This document shows, piece after piece, positions 22,647 to 35,147 of a stretch of DNA of 64,000 nt. The stretch comes from Tricholoma matsutake (taxonomy: Eukaryota; Basidiomycota; Agaricomycetes; Agaricales; Tricholomataceae), in NCBI GenBank assembly GCA_026075535.2, contig AP026545.1, positions 5,828,001 to 5,892,000 on the forward strand, written 5' to 3'. Both the position numbers and the translations under genes were made by a program. The notes under the pieces are model-generated. The model worked only from the letters and a program-made list of their open reading frames with translations. It did not search any database and was not told the origin of the DNA. How positions within the stretch are numbered: the stretch's first letter is position 1; every line of letters starts with the position of its first letter.

Positions 22647-22785
22647 GCACGAGAATAGGACATGAAAACGACAGAATCTCTGAGGAATGCTAGAGGACTG
22701 AGAGATAAGAGACCCAGGTGAGATGTCGATGCAGATAGAGCTAGTAAACGAGACAGAGAATGAGGTGTTTGATGCGTGAAACCCC

Positions 22786-23030
22786 TATGTCTAATAACTG
22801 GCTAATAACTTTGGCTGGTAAATATTTTAACACAAATTGTATAACCCACAAGCAACAAAAAAATATATTGAAAGTACATAGATATACTGTTACACTTCGG
22901 CTACCTACAAGTACATATGCATAGTAATACAGCAAGAACTACGAGGAATAGAGCAATAAAAGTTATTAGCCATGGCAATTGCTGTGGCTAATAACTTTAT
23001 TAGACACCCAGCAGAGTGATCGGTAAGCCC
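22786..23030 (-). repeat. Palindromic gttattagcc repeat, copy 2
   Basis: Its outer words are tgtctaataactggctaataa at 22788 and their complement ending ttattagaca near 23006, followed by cccagcagagtgatcggtaa. Read on the minus strand it matches 14938-15180. It lies upstream of the hAT remnant and could be that element's terminal region. Confidence 0.45.
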
Positions 23031-23250
23031 AAAAAACTGATCAGAATGGTATATAACCTCACTATATTCCATTTATGGTAAGTCACATGACTCTCCTGAT
23101 GTCATTTTTGAACTCAGCTCAAAAAATTGATCAGAATGGTATATAACATCACTATATTCCATATATGGATGGTTCCATCACTATGTACATGTCATTTTGA
23201 AACTCAGCTCAAAAAACCAGTTAGAATGATGTATAACATCACTATAAATT
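23025..23250 (+). repeat. Three tandem copies of a repeat of about 91 bp
   Basis: The phrase ctcaaaaaattgatcagaatg followed by gtataacatcactatattcc occurs three times with small changes, starting near 23027, 23117 and 23210. No coding potential. Confidence 0.65.
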
Positions 23251-24202
23251 TTTGACTCCCATGGTTAGTAAAGTCAGTAATTTTTGTAAGGTAGGGGCAA
23301 TCCATACACATCCAATGTCAGCTGTTGTGACTGATGTGTGATGAGACCTTAGCATGCACTAAATTGATCATGTGTTTGTTTCACTTGGACACCATAGAAT
23401 CTCTTGAAAACACATATCATTTATTCATGCTGATGTCTCAAAAATGTACAACCACCAAAAAATCATGAAGTGGAAATAAAAAATTTTGGTGGTGGCAGAT
23501 TGCTTGAAATTTATGTGCTTTCTTTGATATGCAAATTTTTGCACTTTTGTCACATTCATCATGCCAAATCAGGTGACACTGGATGCATATGGATTTCCTC
23601 TACCTTAATGGTTGCTGAAATTACTAACCATGGGGAAAACAGACATGGAAAAATGGTCACACTGAATTTTTCATTGATTCCAGTTTTGAAGAATAAGTCT
23701 CAACTCTGTTAAGGACTTGTAAACCTACCAAAAAAAAGTGAAGGAAAAAGGGCCAGGAATGAGTGGAATAGCATGAGGGGATGATGAGCATGACACTAGC
23801 CAAGGCTGTGGCGCATGTTGATCAACTGTGGGAGACGGTGATCAGGTGGTGATTGGCATGAGAACTGGTGGTAGGGTTTTGATGCAATCAAGTCTACGAA
23901 TAGTGAGGCAGACACAGGATGCCTCACTATTCATAGGCTTGTATTGTGGGAAGGTCAGGTGCTGGTGGTGGTTGCATGCAGATCCCTAGTGGCAATATCG
24001 ATCATCAGTGGTGTGGCAATGGTTGTGTTGACCGCCAACACACCATGTGAAGGGTCTCAGTAATCAACGGGTCAGCAATTCTAATACCATAGTAACCATG
24101 CAGAACCTGTGACCTGAACACCACGGATTTTACCATACCCATACCCATGTTATTCCTTACCAAGACTATATGTATTACTCATTTATTTAAATTTAATAGT
24201 AA
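23251..24202. other. Non-coding stretch with a dispersed repeat
   Basis: No gene is supported. The block at about 23300-23370 (caatccatacacatccaatg...gtgactgatgtgtgatg) is repeated at about 50607-50662, so it is part of a dispersed repeat. The remainder is unremarkable. Confidence 0.4.
23901..23935. repeat. Short perfect inverted repeat
   Basis: Arms gaatagtgaggca and tgcctcactattc surround the 9-base loop gacacagga. In a eukaryotic setting it is more likely a transposon-end or repeat relic than a terminator. Confidence 0.5.
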
Positions 24203-24285
24203 CCATCCATTCATCCATGGATATCACCCATGCAATATCCATATCCATATCCATCCATCCATATATCATATCCATGGATGGTCAT
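24203..24285. repeat. ATCC/ATATCC microsatellite
   Basis: Runs of ccatccattcatccatgg, atatccatatccatatccat and ccatccatccat form a low-complexity tract at the 3' edge of the outer gypsy element. Confidence 0.7.
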
Positions 24286-26262
24286 CCAGATGATGGACAT
24301 CCATGGTAGTCCCTAGCCCATAACCTTTCCATCTGACCAGATACTGCAACTTCCTACCCTTCATCCTGCTGTCCAGCACCTCATCCACCTCGTACCTCTC
24401 CTCTCCTCCTACAATCTTGGGGGGTGGCAGTGGTTTTGCATGGCGACCTTCGATCAGGTCCGTTGGCATGGGCATGAGCTTGACAACATGGAACACCAGA
24501 TGTATTTGAGCCATCGATGGTGGCAGTTGGAGGCAATATGCATGCGAGCCAACAGGATGAATGACTGGGTATGGCCCCAGGAAGCAGTGTACAAATTTTT
24601 TCATGGGTCTAGTTGTGCTGATGTCCAAAGCATCCAGGAAGACCTTTTGCTGATTGTGAAAATTGGTGCAGGGATTCGCTGTTGGTTATAGTACCTTGCC
24701 ATGTCATCCTTCGATTTGGCAAGGGCGGCACGAGCCTCCTCCAACATTGACTTCATCTGATCCGCAAACTCATTGACTGCCTCAAGCCTCGAGGGTTGTT
24801 GGTTGGGCTCAAAACCCATCCGCGGATGTCTGCCAGTGTCAACAAAGAAGGGGGAGTGCTGGGTGGATGAGTGGACATGGTTATTGTATGCGAATTTGCC
24901 AAGAGGGAGCAGAGTGTCCCAATCATTTTGGCACTCATTCACAAAAATGCGGATGTACTGCTCGAGCTCCTGATTGACTTGTTCAGTCTGCCCATCAGAC
25001 TGTGGGTGATATGCTGTGGATGCCAAAATGGTGATCCCCAACAAGCGATACAATTTGCGCATGAATTGTGCTACAAACTGCGGTCCCTGATCTGAGAGCA
25101 TCAATTTTGGGAGGCCATGAAGCTTCCACACATTCTGCAAGTACAATCATGCTGATCCCAGCGCCATAACAGTGGTGTGAGTGGGTATGAAATGGCTGTG
25201 CTTGCTCACTGAGTCTACCACCACCATCATTGCATTGAAGCCATGGGAGTCTGGAAGTTCGGTGATGAAATCAACACTTACCACATCCCAGCAATTTTTG
25301 GGGATTGGGAGGGGGTGTAGTTCACTGAAAGGTTGGCGCTTCTGTGCCTTCGTGCGAAGACATAGATCACAGGCCTTACAGTACTGACTGACAAAGCGTG
25401 ACATGTTTGGCCACCAGTAATTGTGCAAGATGAGTTTGAGTGTTTTCCAGCATCCCACATGTCCACCAATCTTGGAGTCATGATGCTGTTCAGCGATTCT
25501 GCATCATAAGTCTGGTATGAGTGGAACATAAATGCAATCATGAAACCTCCATAATCCATCCTCCTCTGTCCACTCTGAGCTTTGCAATGTCTTGCCTTTG
25601 GCCCTATCCAACTCCTTCATTGCTAGTACCACTGCATCTTTGCTCTTTCCATCCTGAACCCCCTTTCGCACTTCACGCAAGATATTTCGCTCCACTCCTT
25701 TGATTGTCACCCCTTTGAGTGCACAAATTGCAAAGAATTCGGGGCAGAGCAGGGTAGTGTCGTGATTATCATCCGCGCTGTTTGCATGATCAGCTTGTCA
25801 TGAAAGTGCACCGCACTTACCCATACTCTTTCCAGGATGGTGGTGCATGATGAAGTTGAACCATGAAAGATAGAGCGACCAGCGAGCTTGTCTATGATTT
25901 AGCTTTTTCACGGTCATGAAGTACTCCAGATTTTTCTGGTCAGTCCAGATCTCTACCTTGTGCTGCACGCCTTCAAGGAAATGCCTCCATTCCTCTAACA
26001 ATCTCATCACTGCTAGCATCTCCTTGTCGTGGATCTCATATTTTCATTTGACTGCATTGAGCAATTTTGAGTAGAACACGATAGGGTGCCATTTGAGATC
26101 GTCAGCCAATTGCTGCAACAGCACTGAGCCGGTCACATAGTCTGAGCTGTCCACCTCGATGCGAAATGCTTTGGTGTCATCAGTGAAACGGAGAATAGGG
26201 GAGGATGTGACCCAATTCTTGATTTCATCAAAGGCGCCTTGTTCCAAAGGTCCCCATTCCCA
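24266..26262 (-). pseudogene. RNase H, integrase and chromodomain of the outer gypsy
   Basis: Read leftwards: FDEIKNWVTSSPILRF...FRIEVDSSDYVTGSVL (RT thumb/RNase H, 26290-26050); an RNase H piece with TDQKNLEYF (about 25950); the zinc-binding HHCC region GGHVGCWK...CKACDLCLRTKAQ (about 25480-25330); the integrase core with VVSVDFITELP, LMLSDQGPQF and HPQSDGQTEQVNQELE supplying D, D and E; then a chromodomain [20 protein letters not shown] with RWKGYG. The aromatic cage is partly lost after GYG (TTMDVHHL). Frames are broken near 25150, 24630 and 25720. Confidence 0.8.
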
Positions 26263-26267
26263 TTTGC

Positions 26268-26498
26268 TGGAAAGAAGTGTCGCTTCTAACACTCAGGGGA
26301 TAGGAACCAAGTAAACTGGAAATGTGTATGGATTCAAGATGTAAAAACCTAGTCTAGTAAGTGTATCACAATGAACCTACAACACGTGACGATAATGTGA
26401 CCATGTACATTAGTAAGCTGCATATGTTGCTAGGAGTAAGGGAAGGCGTGCGCGTTGGAATAAGGTGCCATGTTGGAGTAAGAGATGAATCTCTTACA
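26268..26498 (-). repeat. 3' LTR of the nested gypsy
   Basis: 231 bp, aligned without gaps to 31795-32025. Twelve differences, all transitions at sites that are CG in at least one copy, or TG versus CA. Confidence 0.9.
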
Positions 26499-26529
26499 CC
26501 CACTGTCTCTCTCAAAAAAAAACATCATC

Positions 26530-29500
26530 TCAAGCTCTTTCTTCTTCATATTTCTCCAGTGCCTCCATTTTGATCAGCTTGCTCCCTGGTAACCATAGGT
26601 CATGCTCCACACCATATCCTAACCACCTCACCAAATACTGCTTTCCTCGTCTGCGAGGTCTCGAGTCCAGGATCTTCTCTATGAAATATTTGGTGCTTCC
26701 TTCTGCAGTGACTACCGGTCCAGGCTTTGTCAATGTTCTACTGGGAAAAAGCTCATCGTCGTTCGGAATGAATGGTTGTAGGTGAGAAATGTGAAAGGTC
26801 GTCGTTCCTTTTGAGATCGGCGTAGTCTGACGTTTCTGGGAACACATGGGTTATTTCGTATGGTCCATCAAATCTGGGCATGAATTTTGCTATGCGTCCA
26901 CTCTTAGCCTGCATGTATTCCCTCCGATGATGTCCTGTTGCCAACAGCACTTGGTCTCCTACTTGGAAGGTTGGCTTGCTTCCGCGCTGGCTGTTCGTGT
27001 GGTGTGCCTGTGTGATCTTGGCTGCCAGCAGTGTATCTTGTGCCTCATTTGTCATTAACTCCATTCGTTCCATCAATTCCCTTGCTGACTCTTCTTCTGG
27101 TTCTTCCTCTGTCCTCTCCATTGCTACAATCCATGGTGGAATAACCCTCGGTGCTCTCCCGGTCTTTAACATGAACAGTGAAAAACCTGTGGACACATTT
27201 GACGTGTTCATAATGTCAAATCGCACTTTCGGTAATGCGCGAGCCCAACCCGACTGATTTCGTTTGACGTGGAACCTCAGCACCTGTATCATTGTTTTAT
27301 TTGTTCTTTCTGAAGCTCCATCCATTTGAGGATGATAAGAAGTCAACATTTTGTGTTTGATACCGGTTAGTTTCATCAGTGCTTTCCAGAATTTCAAAAT
27401 GAATAGTTTATCCCTGTCACTGATGATTTCCAGGGGGCATCCATTCTCACAGTACCATCTGTTGAAGAACACCACTGCGAATTCTTCCGCCATCATGGTC
27501 AACTCGCACGGGGCAAGTTGAAGGTCAGCGCCTAGCTGGTCTGTCATCGTTATGATGGTGTCAAAACTGTCATCTTTTGGTAGCGGCCCCACGAAGTCTA
27601 TTGCCATGGATTCAAACTGCTTATCTGGTATCGGCAATGGGTGTAATGGTCCCGCCGACCTCGTTGTTCTCGACTTGTTACATTGACAATCTTGGCATGA
27701 TGGTACGTATCCTTCCATTAAGTTTCTTCTCATGTGTGGCCAATAAAATTCATCTTTTAGGCTTGCATATGATTTTGTCGCTCCAAAATGACCAAGGTTG
27801 TTGTGAGCTAGTTGGAATAGGTGTTCTCTGAGGTGCTTGTACCGTGGAATGATTAGGCGCATTCCTGTGAATAATAGTCCGTTTTGCTTTGTGATTTTCA
27901 GTTTCTCATCTAGCACACCCTTTTTCAGGTCGCTCAGGATGCTGTTGCACCAACTGTCGTGTCTGTAACCCTTTTTCACCCTTCTGATTAGTTTGGGATC
28001 CGTCGCTATGGAGAATATCATGGCGACATTCATGACTTCTGGTGTTGCACTATTGTCCTCTGGTAACCGAGATAATGCATCTGCGACTGTGTTTTTATCT
28101 CCATTGATGTAAGTGATTGTATACTCGTACTGTGACAAGCATTCCATCCAACATGCCTGCCGTTGCGACAGGTCCCATTGATAATTGAAGTTTTGTAATG
28201 TTTTATGGTCTGTGTAGATGTGGATGTGCGTTCCGAGTAAGTCAACCCTCCATTTGCGCATTGCTCTCATTATTGAAAGCATTTCTTGTTCATGTATGGG
28301 GTAGTTCCATTCTGCACTGTTGGCGACTTTCGAAGGCTACCAGCCTTGCTGTCTCCCATGTCTGTCCAAATGCCAAAACGGCACCAGTTCTCTGTTTGCT
28401 TGCATTGCACGTCACGTAAATCTTATTGTCTCCTGGTGTCTTGTGGTCTATGGTTGTCAGACAGTCCCAACTCATGACGACCCTCTTGATCGCATTGAAT
28501 GCGTACTGATGTGCATTTGTCCATGGGGGGAACTTTGCATTGCACTCCTTCCTCGTGAGGGGAGTCAGAACCGCTGTGTGTTCTGCTAGGGTTGGCAAGA
28601 ACTGTGCAATGTACCTCACCAAGCCCAAGAACTGTCGTACATGCTTTGCGCTCATTGGGGCTGGCCAGTTCAAGATTTGCATGACTTTCTCTGTGTCTGC
28701 TTCAATTCCTCTCTGTGAGATGTGATGTCCTAGGAAATCTATTTCCTTCGTGAATAGCATTGACTTTTTCATTGAACAATACAACTGTGCTGCCTTCAAT
28801 GCATCCAGCACCATCGCCACATTTTTCTGGTGTTCTTCCAATGAGGATGACCAAATCACAATGTCGTCAAGGTATATGTGGCATATTTTTCCTATCAGTT
28901 CTTGTAAGGCTAACGTTACTCATCGCTGGTGTGTAGCAGGTGAGTTTTGCAAGCCCATTGGCATCACGACCCACTCCCACAGTCCAAAAGGTGTGAGTGT
29001 TGCTGTATACTTGATATGCTCGGGGTGTACTAACGTTTGAAAAAAGGAATTCATCATATCAATTTTTCCCCAAATTTTTCCCTTTGTGCAATCTGCAAGA
29101 ATGTCGTCGATACGCGGTAACAGGTAGTTGTCCGGTACCGTTAAACGGTTCAGATGGCAGTAATCATTTACCCATCTCAGTAAAACAGTGGGGTCGGCTT
29201 TTGGAATTATCAAGGATGGTGATGCATACGGTGATGAACTTGGTCGTATTCACCCTGCAGCCAGGTGTTGCTCTATGAGGGTTTTCCATCCTGGACAGTA
29301 TTTTTGTGGACACCCGTATGCTCACACAACAGAGACAGGGGCGCCTGGTTTCAATTTGATGTGATGATACACGGTGTTTGGTAAGTCCTTTACATGTGGT
29401 ATGTCCACGGGGAATTGCGCCTCATATTTTTCCTTAAACCGTTGATCTAGGTGTAGCAATTCTGCACTCATCGCCAGTTGTGCTATTCGCACTTTCACCG

Positions 29501-30077
29501 CAGCGATTATACAAGGTCCCGTTGAGGTGTATTTTGACATGTCAAAATGGTCTGGATTTTCCTTAAACAGTGCAACCAATTCTTGTTGCATTTCTTTATG
29601 GTTTGCTCACGCATTTGCACATCCTTGTGCAATTTGCCTCTGCTCTTCTTGTCTTCTGCTCCAAGGCGATGATGTGATTGCTTTCCTGTTTGCTCTTGGA
29701 TCCGATGGGTTCAATAAATTGTATCCTGATTTCATTGCGACCGCTGTGCATAGTTTCACATCCACCACTATGTGGTTCTTCACTAAGAAGTCCAGTCCAA
29801 GGATTAAATCTGTGTGCAGCTCAGGGCAAATGATTGCATTTATTACGCCTGATTTCCATACAGCGTCAGGCGATTGGATATGTAATTTACAGTAATGCGA
29901 AAGTAGCAGCTTTGAGTCCAGATTCTTTTCTCCCTTTGCGAACGTGCCTGAGACCAACATTGCATCTATTAACTTCTTCAGGACAAGGCCCATGGTCTCC
30001 ACCAGTTCACTCGAAATCAGCACTGGTGAACAACCATGGTCAATAAGTGCCATGATGGGAGTTGGTGCACACGTCAT
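26530..30077 (-). pseudogene. pol of the nested gypsy: protease, RT, RNase H, integrase, chromodomain
   Basis: In order: aspartic protease (MALIDHGCSPVLIS, about 30060-30010), RT with PSSSPYASPSLIIPKADP, WVNDYCHLN and the catalytic YLDD near 28870, RNase H (IYTDHKTLQNF, DKNTVADALSRLP), the HHCC zinc region (HNNLGHFGATKS...CQDCQCNKS), the integrase triad in MAIDFVGPL, IISDRDKLF and HPQMDGASERTNKTM, and a chromodomain IEKILDSRPRRRGKQYLVRW with GYGVEHDLW. Stops at 29609, 29324, 29252 and 28922 are all TGA in positions where CGA fits. Frame changes near 28310 and 26800 are separate indels. Apart from these the copy is full length. Confidence 0.85.
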
Positions 30078-30110
30078 GGGTGCATCAAGACAGCACGTCC
30101 ATTTGAGGTG

Positions 30111-31292
30111 TCATGGCAGGTTTAGAGAAGGAGATACGCACTCATTGTCTTCATTGTATTCTCCCACCTTGAAGTAGTCCTCATCATCGCTATCACCAAA
30201 AACTGCTGCAACGTGCGTAGTGGTCGCGTTTTTGGCATCGAATATAGCTTTGGCTTTCATGGCATTCTCCGTGGTACAGTTCTTGCAGGCCTCAGCGGAT
30301 GCATGAGCATGTGGGCATTCACGTGACATGTGTCCAGCATAGAAGATCCTGCATTTGAAACAACCTCTGTGGATGGTGAGCAATGTTTTCTCTTCTTCGG
30401 TGAGACGGGGCAATGGTGGAGAAACACTCATTGTGGTAGCACTTTTCCCTGCCGTTGCGGTGTTGTTGGTGCCGCTTTGTGTTGTGTTTGCACCTGCAGC
30501 CAGGTTCTGACCCCTCTTTGCCGCCTCTGCAACCCACTGTCCTCTCTGCATGTCCAAGTCTTCTTCGAGGTGACGAACACGTTCCATCCAGTTTTCCAAA
30601 TCAATGATCGCGTCCAGCATTCCTATGTTGGCTCCTGCTGGGATCGCGTTGTTGCCATTGTACATGCGCTTCAATGCAGGGTTTAGTCGAGGGACTAAAT
30701 GCAGGCAGAATCTGTCAGGAGCGATGTAGTAGATGGAGCTGGCTGCATTGAGCTCGTCATTTGCATTGCGGACTTTGTTTACCCAGGTGAGGAACGCGGT
30801 GTTTGCTTGTGGGGCGATTTGATCCTGTACGAGTTCATCCTCCCAAGACCTAGCTAAGAATTTCATCTTAAATTCCTTTATGAATGCTTTGAAGGTCAGT
30901 TTCAATAGTCAGTCATCATCCGCATTAACCCAAGATTGCACTGATGCCGCCTCGAAGTTATAAAGGATTTTGCCCACTTGGTCGGCCAATGCTACTTCCT
31001 TATTTGTGAAATAACGGCGGCATGCCATTTCGAACACTCGCAGCACTTGAATGCTCAAGCATCCAGCCATTAATATTGGTGCTGCATTTGCCAAGGGTTG
31101 CTTTACTTCAGTGGGTGCATAGAGAGGGTCGATGAGGGGTGGCATTTTCGTGGTTTCGGTGAGTGATTCTTCGTCTGAATCGTCTGTGGTTGAGGTTTTC
31201 TGGTTTTGTTGGCCTCGTTGAGACCCAGGTGTCATTTGACAGGTTGTAGGGAGGCTGGATAGCGGTGTCGAGATGGTTGACTGAGTGTTCAA
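30111..31292 (-). pseudogene. gag of the nested gypsy
   Basis: Two blocks in the same frame (31292-30912 and 30905-30114) are separated only by a TGA at 30911-30909 (ADDD-stop-LLKLTFKAF). The second block carries the gag core (FIKEFKMKFLARSWEDELV, FLTWVNKVRNANDEL) and a CCHC zinc knuckle, CFKCRIFYAGHMSREC, near 30355-30310. A further TGA at 30113-30111 precedes the protease in the same frame, so gag and pol probably once formed one frame. Structural protein of the particle. Confidence 0.8.
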
Positions 31293-31794
31293 TGTGGGTG
31301 TATGCGCATTTTTAGCAAGCGTTTGTCATGCATGGTTACGAGTCATCAAGGGAACGATAGTTGATGGTTGGTGAGACAGTTTGGTGGGCGGTGAATGGTG
31401 CAATGATTATGTGGATGATGGAACCATGGGTGGGGGCTCAATCCCAAAACGTGAGGTCTCCTGTGCATTTGACACGAGGTTTTTATATGCAGTGTGTTGT
31501 ACTAGTTCACTGGTAATGACATAGGATCCTTCTGTTTTTGGCCTGATTGAAGTGCCACATCCAAATTGTGCTTCTATGTAGCTTTCAGGTGGTGCTTCTA
31601 TGTAAGTTTTGGTCTCCGCGGGTGCTTCTCGCTGATCTTGTGAATTTCAGGGATATTTGATGTATTTCTTTCGTGGTTCTGTTCTACAAGGGGGTTTCCT
31701 GTTTCACCAAGAATAGAGCCTCCCTGTGATGGCCCAAGATGTGTGAAGGCGTTATCTTGCTGGGGGGTTTACACATTTCGAGTTTTAAAAAAAG

Positions 31795-32025
31795 TGGAAA
31801 GAAGTGTTGCTTCTAACACTCAGGGGATAGGAACCAAGTAAACTGGAAATGTGTATGGATTCAAGATGTAAAAACCTAGTCTAGTAAGCATATCACAATG
31901 AACCTACAACACATGACAATAATGTGACCATGTACATTAGTAAGCCGCATATGTCGCTAGGAGTAAGGGAAGGCACGCACATTGGAATAAGGTGCCACGT
32001 TGGAGTAAGAGATGAATCTCTTACA
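31795..32025 (-). repeat. 5' LTR of the nested gypsy
   Basis: 231 bp, beginning tgtaagagattcatctctta on the minus strand and ending tttcca. It is followed inside the element by a poly-purine/T leader before gag. Confidence 0.9.
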
Positions 32026-32030
32026 TTTGT

Positions 32031-33700
32031 GCTCCTTCTTTGTGAGCTCAAAGAGGGGTTTTGCATGATGTGAAAAGTCTTCGATGAAGTGCCGATAGAA
32101 ATTCACGAACCCCAGGAATGACTGTACCTCCTTGCGCATTTTGGGGGTGGGCCATTCGGTGACTCCCGCTACCTTGATGGGATCCATACAAATTTCACCC
32201 TTGGATATGATGAGTCCAAGGTACTCGATCGTTGTTTGCTCAAACTCGCACTTGTTATGTTGCAGAAACAACTTGTGCACACAAAGGTGCTCCAGGACAA
32301 GGCACGTAATGTGCTGATGTTCATTGATCAATTTCGTAAAGATGAGGATGTCATCCAGGTAGACACAGACCACTCCTTCCATAATGAGATCCTGAAAAAT
32401 GTCGTTCATCATCGTTTGGAATGTGGAAGGGGAGTTTGTGAGTCCAAAAAACATCACCAAGGGTTCAAAAAGCCCGCGATTCATGTGAAAAGTGGCTTTC
32501 CATTTGTCGCCCCTTTCATGTGCACATTGTTGTACCCCCATCACATGTCGAGTTTTGTAAAGTATTTTGTGCCTCATAGTTGATTTACCAGTTCTGAAAT
32601 CAGTGGTAGCAGATATCAGTTTTTGATCATGAGGGCATTGAGAGCGTGATAATCTTGTACAAGCCTGAGGGATCCATACTTCTTCTTGATAAAGAAGATG
32701 GGGGATGCCATCGGCGACTTCAAGGGGTGAATGCAGCCAGTGGCTAGGTTCTCCTGGATGAATTCATCCATCTCAGCCTGCTCGTTGGGCACGAGGGGGT
32801 AGACCTTGCAGCTAGCGGCTTTCGCACCAGGGATGAGTTTGATTGCATGATCCCATACCTTTTGGTCAGGCAAGTGGTCAAATGAAGACTTTGCAAATAG
32901 GTCCTCGAACTCATAGAAGTGTGCAGGGACAGATTCATGAAAGGACTTTGGTTGTGCATTCTTATGGAAGGCCTCTGCTAGCCATTGTGAAATGTTGGAT
33001 GTGGCACAAACAAATTCCGCTTCACAGGGAATGGTAGCAATGAAGATGCAATCTCCCTCTTTGACTGAGTTGTTGCTTGAAAGGGGCAGTTCGTCATGGT
33101 CTTCATCATCATTATCATCGTTCACCAGTTGCAGAAGGTCCGGGATGTCCTCCATCTCAACATCAGGGGTAGGCATGGGACCCACACAACAGGTACAAAT
33201 GGTAGTGATTTCCCAAAAAGTGCTTTTGTGCTCTTCATTCATCTCATTCTGACAGGTGCGGCAGTGATTCAGGCATCGACTCATTTTGACCTCATTAGTC
33301 TGCCAGTCCACCTCAGGATTATGCTCGCGGAGCCAGGTGAGGCCAAGAATAACATCTTGCTTGCTGATGCCAGTCACTGCGAACGTCGCACATTCAGAGT
33401 GGTCCCAAAATTGTAGTAGGACCTCTACAACTTCCAAGATATTGCCTGCTTCATTCACTGAGCCATCGACATTGAACACAGGGATGGGTCAGCTGAGCAC
33501 TTTTGTTGCGAGGTGATTTTGCACAACAAAATCAGAACTGACAAAAAGGCCGGTGGCGCCACAATCAAGTAGTGCCTTGGTCGTGTGCACAGCACCGGTA
33601 TCAGTGGTTTGCAGTGATACTTCGAGCTCAAATGAGTGGGGGCTCAGGGTCGCCGCTACGACATAGTGGTTGGGAAGTCATTTCTCCCATTTAGGGTGCT
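32031..33700 (-). pseudogene. Protease and RT of the outer gypsy
   Basis: The minus strand shows the protease tail (VILGLTWLREHNPEVDW), an acidic linker, PAHFYEFEDLFAKSSFDHLP, then RT: GCIHPLKSPMASPIFFIKKK, LRLVQDYHALN, a break at about 32600, FEPLVMFFGLTNSPSTFQTMMN, the catalytic VCVYLDDILIF near 32370, YLGLIISKGEI and FLGFVNFYRHFI. The frame ends in ELTKKEHK at the insertion site of the nested copy. Decayed by stops and shifts. Confidence 0.8.
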
Positions 33701-33899
33701 TACAAAAATGTGAATGAGGATAGGGAGGGGTTAGTATGACTTGTGCATTGTTCACAGAGAGATCGGTCAATGAAATAGAATTTGATTCATACACTTCATC
33801 TACTGACAACACTGCAAAATGATTTTTCGCGGACAACGGTGGCATACTGCTCACTCATTGTCACTGCAAAAATCCTCCTTTACTTCTACAACGGGCTCC

Positions 33900-35040
33900 T
33901 TGTTCCTCTCATTTGTGTTGTTCACATCCAGTGCTGCAAATTCCTCCTGCGCAAAATTGTGTCGCTCTTCGCCATCCATGTACCGAATGTCAAACCATCT
34001 TGGGCATTTGGGTCATGTATGACTGGATTCACTGCAATGAAAGCAGACAAGCGCAGATCCATCCTTTGGTTTAGTGGGTGCGGAGACACTTTGTGCCAAA
34101 GGTGTGTATCGTGATAGGGCGCTTGTGTGCAAAATTGTGGGGAGGGGCCACACCATGGTGGGAACAAGCTTGCAGAACATGTTCCCTGGCTGCAAGCTGG
34201 TTTCAGATTGTGAGGCCATTTGCGAAGACATGCGAAAAGCCTCATTTGCAATGTGATTTTTGTTGCAGATGATAGCGGCATCATACCACTGCTTGGGGGT
34301 GTTATTCAAAGGTCATCCGGTGGTGAGACAGGCAACATGGTCTTGGATCTTTGTGTTTAGACCTTGTCGGAATTTGAGGACGATATGCGAGCCCTCGAAG
34401 TACTGCGCTCGCTCTACCAGTTCGCAAAAGTCATCGACATACTCATTAATGGTTCATGTACCTTGGAAGTACTTTACAGTCTTGAGCTTGGTCCATGAAG
34501 ATTGGATCTCATTCTTTGGACAGAACTCATTTGTGAATTCATCCGCAAAATTGGAGTAGGAGGTGTAGGGGAGTCTTCCGCTTAGTTGGTAGTTGCGCAT
34601 GAGACGATCCACAAACCATGCAGCTTGTCCACCCTTCATGAATGAGAGGGCCCACATAATCTGTGCATGCTTGTCCGCAAATTGATGAGGAGCGAGGGCA
34701 AAATAGAGTGCGCATGAATTCAGGAATGCTCATCTGAGTGAACGATCACCCAAAAAGTCTGCAGGGCAGGCTTGGGGCGGTAATCTCATGACAATGTTTT
34801 GCAATGGATTTTGTGAACTACTGGGCCAGGAGACCCTAGGTCTGTGGGGTTGGAGATGCTCAGAAGCACCTGTGGCTCTTCGTGGTCCACCTCTCATTGC
34901 ATGAATACCGCCATAGTCTGTACAAGGCCTGCAATGCTCGCTTCAATGCGCTGGAGGTGGTTTCCATTGTCTGTCTCCATGGGAAGGTTGGTAGTTGTGT
35001 AAAGGGGCAGAAGAGTTGAGTGGAGGGATGATAGCAAAGC
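33900..35040 (-). pseudogene. gag of the outer gypsy
   Basis: Fragments in several minus-strand frames make a typical gag: an N-terminal METDNGNHLQRIEASIAGLV (about 34980), HAQIMWALSFMKGGQAAWFV (about 34650), TSYSNFADEFTNEFCPKNE and AIICNKNHIANEAFRMSS, with a zinc-knuckle-like CFHCSES near 34040. Many stops and shifts. Confidence 0.7.
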
Positions 35041-35147
35041 TTTCCGAAGTCACGAAGCAGGCGTGAAAATGTGCGAAATTTTCATAAGCTAAGTTGCTGG
35101 CTGTGGTAACCTACTACCTTCAGTCCACTAAAGGGAGAGTTTTCTTC

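Larger units (their letters stand above)
26268..32025 (-). mobile_element. Complete nested Ty3/gypsy LTR retrotransposon
   Basis: The element is 5758 bp with two 231-bp LTRs (26268-26498 and 31795-32025), each tgtaagag...tttcca on the minus strand. The flanks are tttgc (26263-26267) and tttgt (32026-32030), a 5-bp target duplication with one C/T difference. A purine-rich stretch ending gagagagacagtggg precedes the 3' LTR. Inside, minus-strand gag, protease, RT, RNase H, integrase and chromodomain follow in standard order. The LTRs differ at 12 of 231 positions, all transitions. It entered the outer gypsy between its RT and RNase H regions. Confidence 0.92.

Noticed and set aside
23901..23935. 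Transcription terminator hairpin
   Set aside because: Intrinsic terminators of this kind are not used by RNA polymerase II; no U-tract or gene end is nearby.
4549..30911. In-frame TGA codons as programmed readthrough or selenocysteine
   Set aside because: They fall in unrelated proteins, including a kinase where arginine is expected, have no shared downstream structure, and match CpG deamination.
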